A stretch of DNA of 64,000 bases from an uncultured Lachnospiraceae bacterium (GTDB taxonomy: Bacteria > Bacillota > Clostridia > Lachnospirales > Lachnospiraceae): the NCBI GenBank assembly GCA_902779395.1, contig CACZBK010000007.1, positions 45,712 to 109,711 on the forward strand, written 5' to 3'. The position numbers and the translations under genes are program-made. Below are positions 63,773 through 64,000 of this stretch, one piece after another (positions within the stretch are counted from its first letter, which is position 1; each line of letters begins with the position of its first letter). The notes beneath the pieces were generated by a model. It had not been told where the DNA came from. It made no database searches and saw only the letters and a list, made by a program, of their open reading frames with translations.

Positions 63773-64000
63773 CAAAATACCGCGCATTTCTAAGTTTACA
63801 TAAAGAAAACACCCACATCTTGTGCCCTGCATTCAGGCCGGGCACGATCTTACTAAAAACCTGTTCAGATCCTCCAATATTCCTGACATAACGATGAATA
63901 TTACCCCTTGCACAGCGCTTTGGCTCTGTGCTATACTTTCTACAGAAAGCAAAGAAGATCATAGTTCGCGAAATTCTTAAATTCAAAGTATTTCTGAATC
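63773..64000. other. Intergenic tail without recognised gene
   Basis: I see no supported gene here. GTGCCC (63822-63827) and GGGCAC (63840-63845) can form a weak hairpin, and GCACAG/CTGTGC near 63920-63940 another. A 76-codon minus-strand frame crosses the area but has no recognisable motif. Confidence 0.5.

Noticed and set aside
63756-63986. 76-codon minus-strand frame at the end of the window
   Set aside because: No ribosome-binding site, no motif and atypical composition; probably non-coding.

Overview
The window looks like a chromosomal segment of a low-to-medium GC Gram-positive anaerobe of the Lachnospiraceae type (Butyrivibrio/Pseudobutyrivibrio-like), probably from a rumen or gut. 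This is inferred from strong AAGGAGG ribosome-binding sites, sigma-A type promoters, cytoplasmic plant-polysaccharide enzymes (GH2, GH43, GH9, GH51 without signal peptides), YwlG, Rrf2 and DUF6171 family proteins, and secreted InlB-B-repeat/Big-like proteins. I saw no rRNA, tRNA, CRISPR array or intact insertion sequence.

Layout. 1-3036: end of a GH2 beta-mannosidase, an AGE/YihS-type sugar isomerase and a GH43 enzyme, forming one operon. 3114-9753: a CheX-receiver fusion protein, a DUF3298-type lipoprotein, a small membrane protein, YwlG, a cytoplasmic GH9 cellodextrinase and a PAP2 phosphatase. 9766-10410: a GAF protein of the free-methionine-sulfoxide-reductase fold that lacks two of the three redox cysteines. 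10544-15486: an arabinose operon (GH51 arabinofuranosidase, DUF6171, FGGY kinase, AraD) followed by a SpoU methyltransferase. 15487-16319: an Rrf2 Fe-S regulator and a small membrane protein on the minus strand.

16474-30051 is the most unusual region. Four co-directional genes encode a divergent tandem-GNAT protein, a 2504-residue giant protein, a 1285-residue protein with a Lys/Glu single-helix stalk and a C-terminal papain/C39-like Cys-His-Asp protease, and a second GNAT protein. None has a signal peptide. I do not recognise this set as a described system.

30080-37475: a TerB-like protein (minus), a phosphodiester glycosidase (NAGPA/DUF2233) coupled to a degenerate Lgt-like membrane protein, then a degenerate sensor, a NarL-type histidine kinase and its response regulator. 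37670-50899: three large secreted proteins (1586, 2032 and 700 aa) built from a shared 'WVG...YDP' module, beta-helix-like stretches, InlB B-repeats and Ig-like domains. An identical 24-bp element containing an inverted repeat lies upstream of both the sensor operon and the 1586-aa surface protein, each time exactly 19 nt before a -10 box. It is therefore a good candidate operator for the response regulator encoded between them.

51149-60710: UDP-glucose dehydrogenase, an SPFH protein with zinc ribbons, then a tightly coupled run of a DEDDh exonuclease, two same-architecture EAL membrane proteins (one degenerate, one intact), a rhomboid protease and a flavodoxin-SCP2 fusion. 60682-64000: an SGNH-hydrolase lipoprotein (minus), murG, and a truncated Rpn/PD-(D/E)XK transposase-family relic fused in frame behind the murG stop codon.
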